Made by a program: the position numbers and the translations under genes. 64,000 nt of DNA from Hyparrhenia diplandra (Eukaryota > Streptophyta > Magnoliopsida > Poales > Poaceae): the NCBI GenBank assembly GCA_015847255.1, contig JADLZK010004608.1, forward strand, positions 62,001-126,000, in the 5' to 3' direction. This document shows, piece by piece, positions 62,780 through 64,000 of this stretch (positions within the stretch are counted from its first letter, which is position 1; each line of letters starts with the position of its first letter). Below the pieces are notes generated by a model. The model did no database searches and was not told where the DNA came from. It was given only the letters and a program-made list of their open reading frames with translations.

Positions 62780-64000
62780 GAACCAAAACACAAGGAGGCC
62801 GCATGCGGATCTCCCGTTCTTTGAGGTTGACTTTCTTGATCAATTTGGTGACACCTCGAAGTACGAACAATGGAAGAAACCACTTTGTCCCGGCTAGCCA
62901 CGAACAACCCCTGGATAAATTCTTTCTCCGGGGAGTCTACTAAGGAGCTACTTGAGCTATAATGAGCATGGAATGGTTGCGAGAGGAAGGACCTTCTTTC
63001 GAAGAAATTGAATAAGTGGCCCCTCTATACCAATCCATTACAAATATCGAAGCGGGTGGAAGTCATGTATAACCCCTTTGTGGGGTAAACATAATGTCAA
63101 AACCTTTGCACAAACTTGTGGCGAAGAAGCCATTAGGACCCCACGGCCGCGGACCTTCTTAGCATAGCACCGCGTACCACCATTGAAAGCGTGAAGTTAT
63201 ACATGAACAAATCTTCCAACACAAGGATGTCAAGTTGTCTACGGATTTTCATATTTTTGATATCAAGACTTCGACATCATGATCGGGCATCCCTTGGAAG
63301 ATTCTTGATCTATCAACATCAGGGGGATTTAGATGTCAAACTTCGGGAAGAAAAAGTTTTCTATCCCGGTTACTTTCGAGCTAAAAACTTCGATATGAGA
63401 ACCCTTCCTTGAGTACGACACGCCCGAGGAGGTCATGGGAGTTATGCTATATGAGAACCGAAGCAGACCTAGAAAAAGGCGCCCAATTCTTCATTGAAGA
63501 AGAGGGGCGATTCGAGGGGAACTCATAGAACTTCCCAAAGAGGAAGAGGCGACTTCGGCCTCAGTTGAGCTTAAACCCCTACCCCGGGGCCTGCGCTATG
63601 TCTTCCTAAGCGGCGATTCACAAGCCCCTGTCAACATAAGCGATAAGCTTAGTGACCCGAGGAAACCACCGGCTAATAGCCGTCTTAGAGAAACACGGTC
63701 GGTCTTGGGTATTCCCTTCAAGATCTAAAAGGGGTAAGCCGACACTATGCACACATCGCATTCCTATTGATCGACGGTACCCCATCATGCGAACCCGGCG
63801 TAGGCTCAATAATGCGTCGCGTGAAGTCGTGAAGAAGGAAGTTCTCAAGCTTCTTCGCGGGATTATCTATCGTACCACCGCGGTGATTGGGTTAGCCGGT
63901 CAAGTGGTCCCCTAAAAGGGAGGAATGGCGGATCGTTGAACGCTAAAAGCGAACTCATTCCACAAAGACAAATCCTGAGGGTGGAGAATGTGTATTGATT
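62780..64000 (+). pseudogene. Element D pol: protease region and start of RT
   Basis: Frames give FLDQFGDTSKYE-type sequence near 62830, SMEWLREEG near 62965, a Val-Met-Tyr-Asn-Pro stretch and IMSKP near 63070-63110, then HMNKSSNT and FHIFDIKTSTS near 63200-63270, DIMIGHPLE, PTSGGFRCQTSGR-like sequence and LKPLPRGLRYVFLSG near 63580. Next are LIAVLEKHGRSWVF, TLCTHRIPID and RRLNNASREVVKKEVLKLL. The RT begins with WRMCID at the window end. This is the Athila protease-RT order. Stops and shifts are frequent. Confidence 0.85.

Larger units (their letters stand above)
61004..64000 (+). mobile_element. Element D: Athila-like Gypsy, runs off the window
   Basis: LTR, a GGCGCCGTT primer-site-like sequence at 61967, a degraded gag region and pol up to the first RT block are present in order on the plus strand. 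Pol wording (TLCTHRIPID, RRLNNASREVVKKEVLKLL, WRMCID) is that of the Athila lineage. All frames are broken. RT core, integrase and the 3' LTR would lie beyond base 64000. Confidence 0.85.

Overview
This is nuclear DNA from a plant, almost certainly a grass. The evidence is a dense nest of retrotransposons of the SIRE/Maximus, Tat and Athila types, Stowaway-type MITEs ending in CTCCCTCCGT, a CACTA element, L1-like LINEs, and one very GC-rich single-exon plant cytochrome P450 gene. The species cannot be fixed from the window. No bacterial operons, CRISPR arrays, rRNA or recognisable tRNA genes were seen.

Layout. 1-800 is a direct repeat. 828-6825 is a decayed CACTA transposon, read on the minus strand, with a solo LTR inside its transposase gene. 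A 223-bp tandem duplication follows at 6871-7319. The only convincing host gene is a CYP94C-like P450 at 10286-11813, broken by one extra base near 11215. Downstream lies a ~110-bp minisatellite (12448-13920) split by a 5'-truncated LINE with a 14-bp target duplication. 14.5-22.9 kb is a MITE-rich intergenic stretch with a diverged segmental duplication, nested Stowaway elements and a hAT element with an 8-bp target duplication.

22942-30191 is an essentially end-to-end LINE (7.25 kb) bracketed by ATGTACCGAGAATG, with both ORFs decayed. 32685-33608 is a giant foldback Mutator-like element with a 9-bp target duplication. 34.4-36.1 kb holds gene fragments: a Ulp1/C48 protease-like piece and an S-domain receptor-kinase-like piece.

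From 36105 to the right edge the window is nested LTR retrotransposons. Element A (SIRE-like Copia, plus strand) has its gag interrupted by element B (SIRE-like Copia, minus strand, 38103-47280, target duplication ACCGA). Its gag is cut again at 48223 by element C, a Tat-lineage Gypsy with gag, protease, RT, RNase H, integrase and a long antisense ORF that has its own TATA box. At 61004 element C, only 49 bp into its 3' LTR, passes abruptly into element D, an Athila-type Gypsy that runs off the window inside its RT domain.

All transposon ORFs carry frameshifts or stops. The most notable signals are the antisense transcription unit of element C, the unequal LTRs of element B, the 49-bp junction between C and D, the foldback Mutator-like element and the CYP94C frameshift. 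I did not find a clearly new biological system. The findings are mainly structural and evolutionary.
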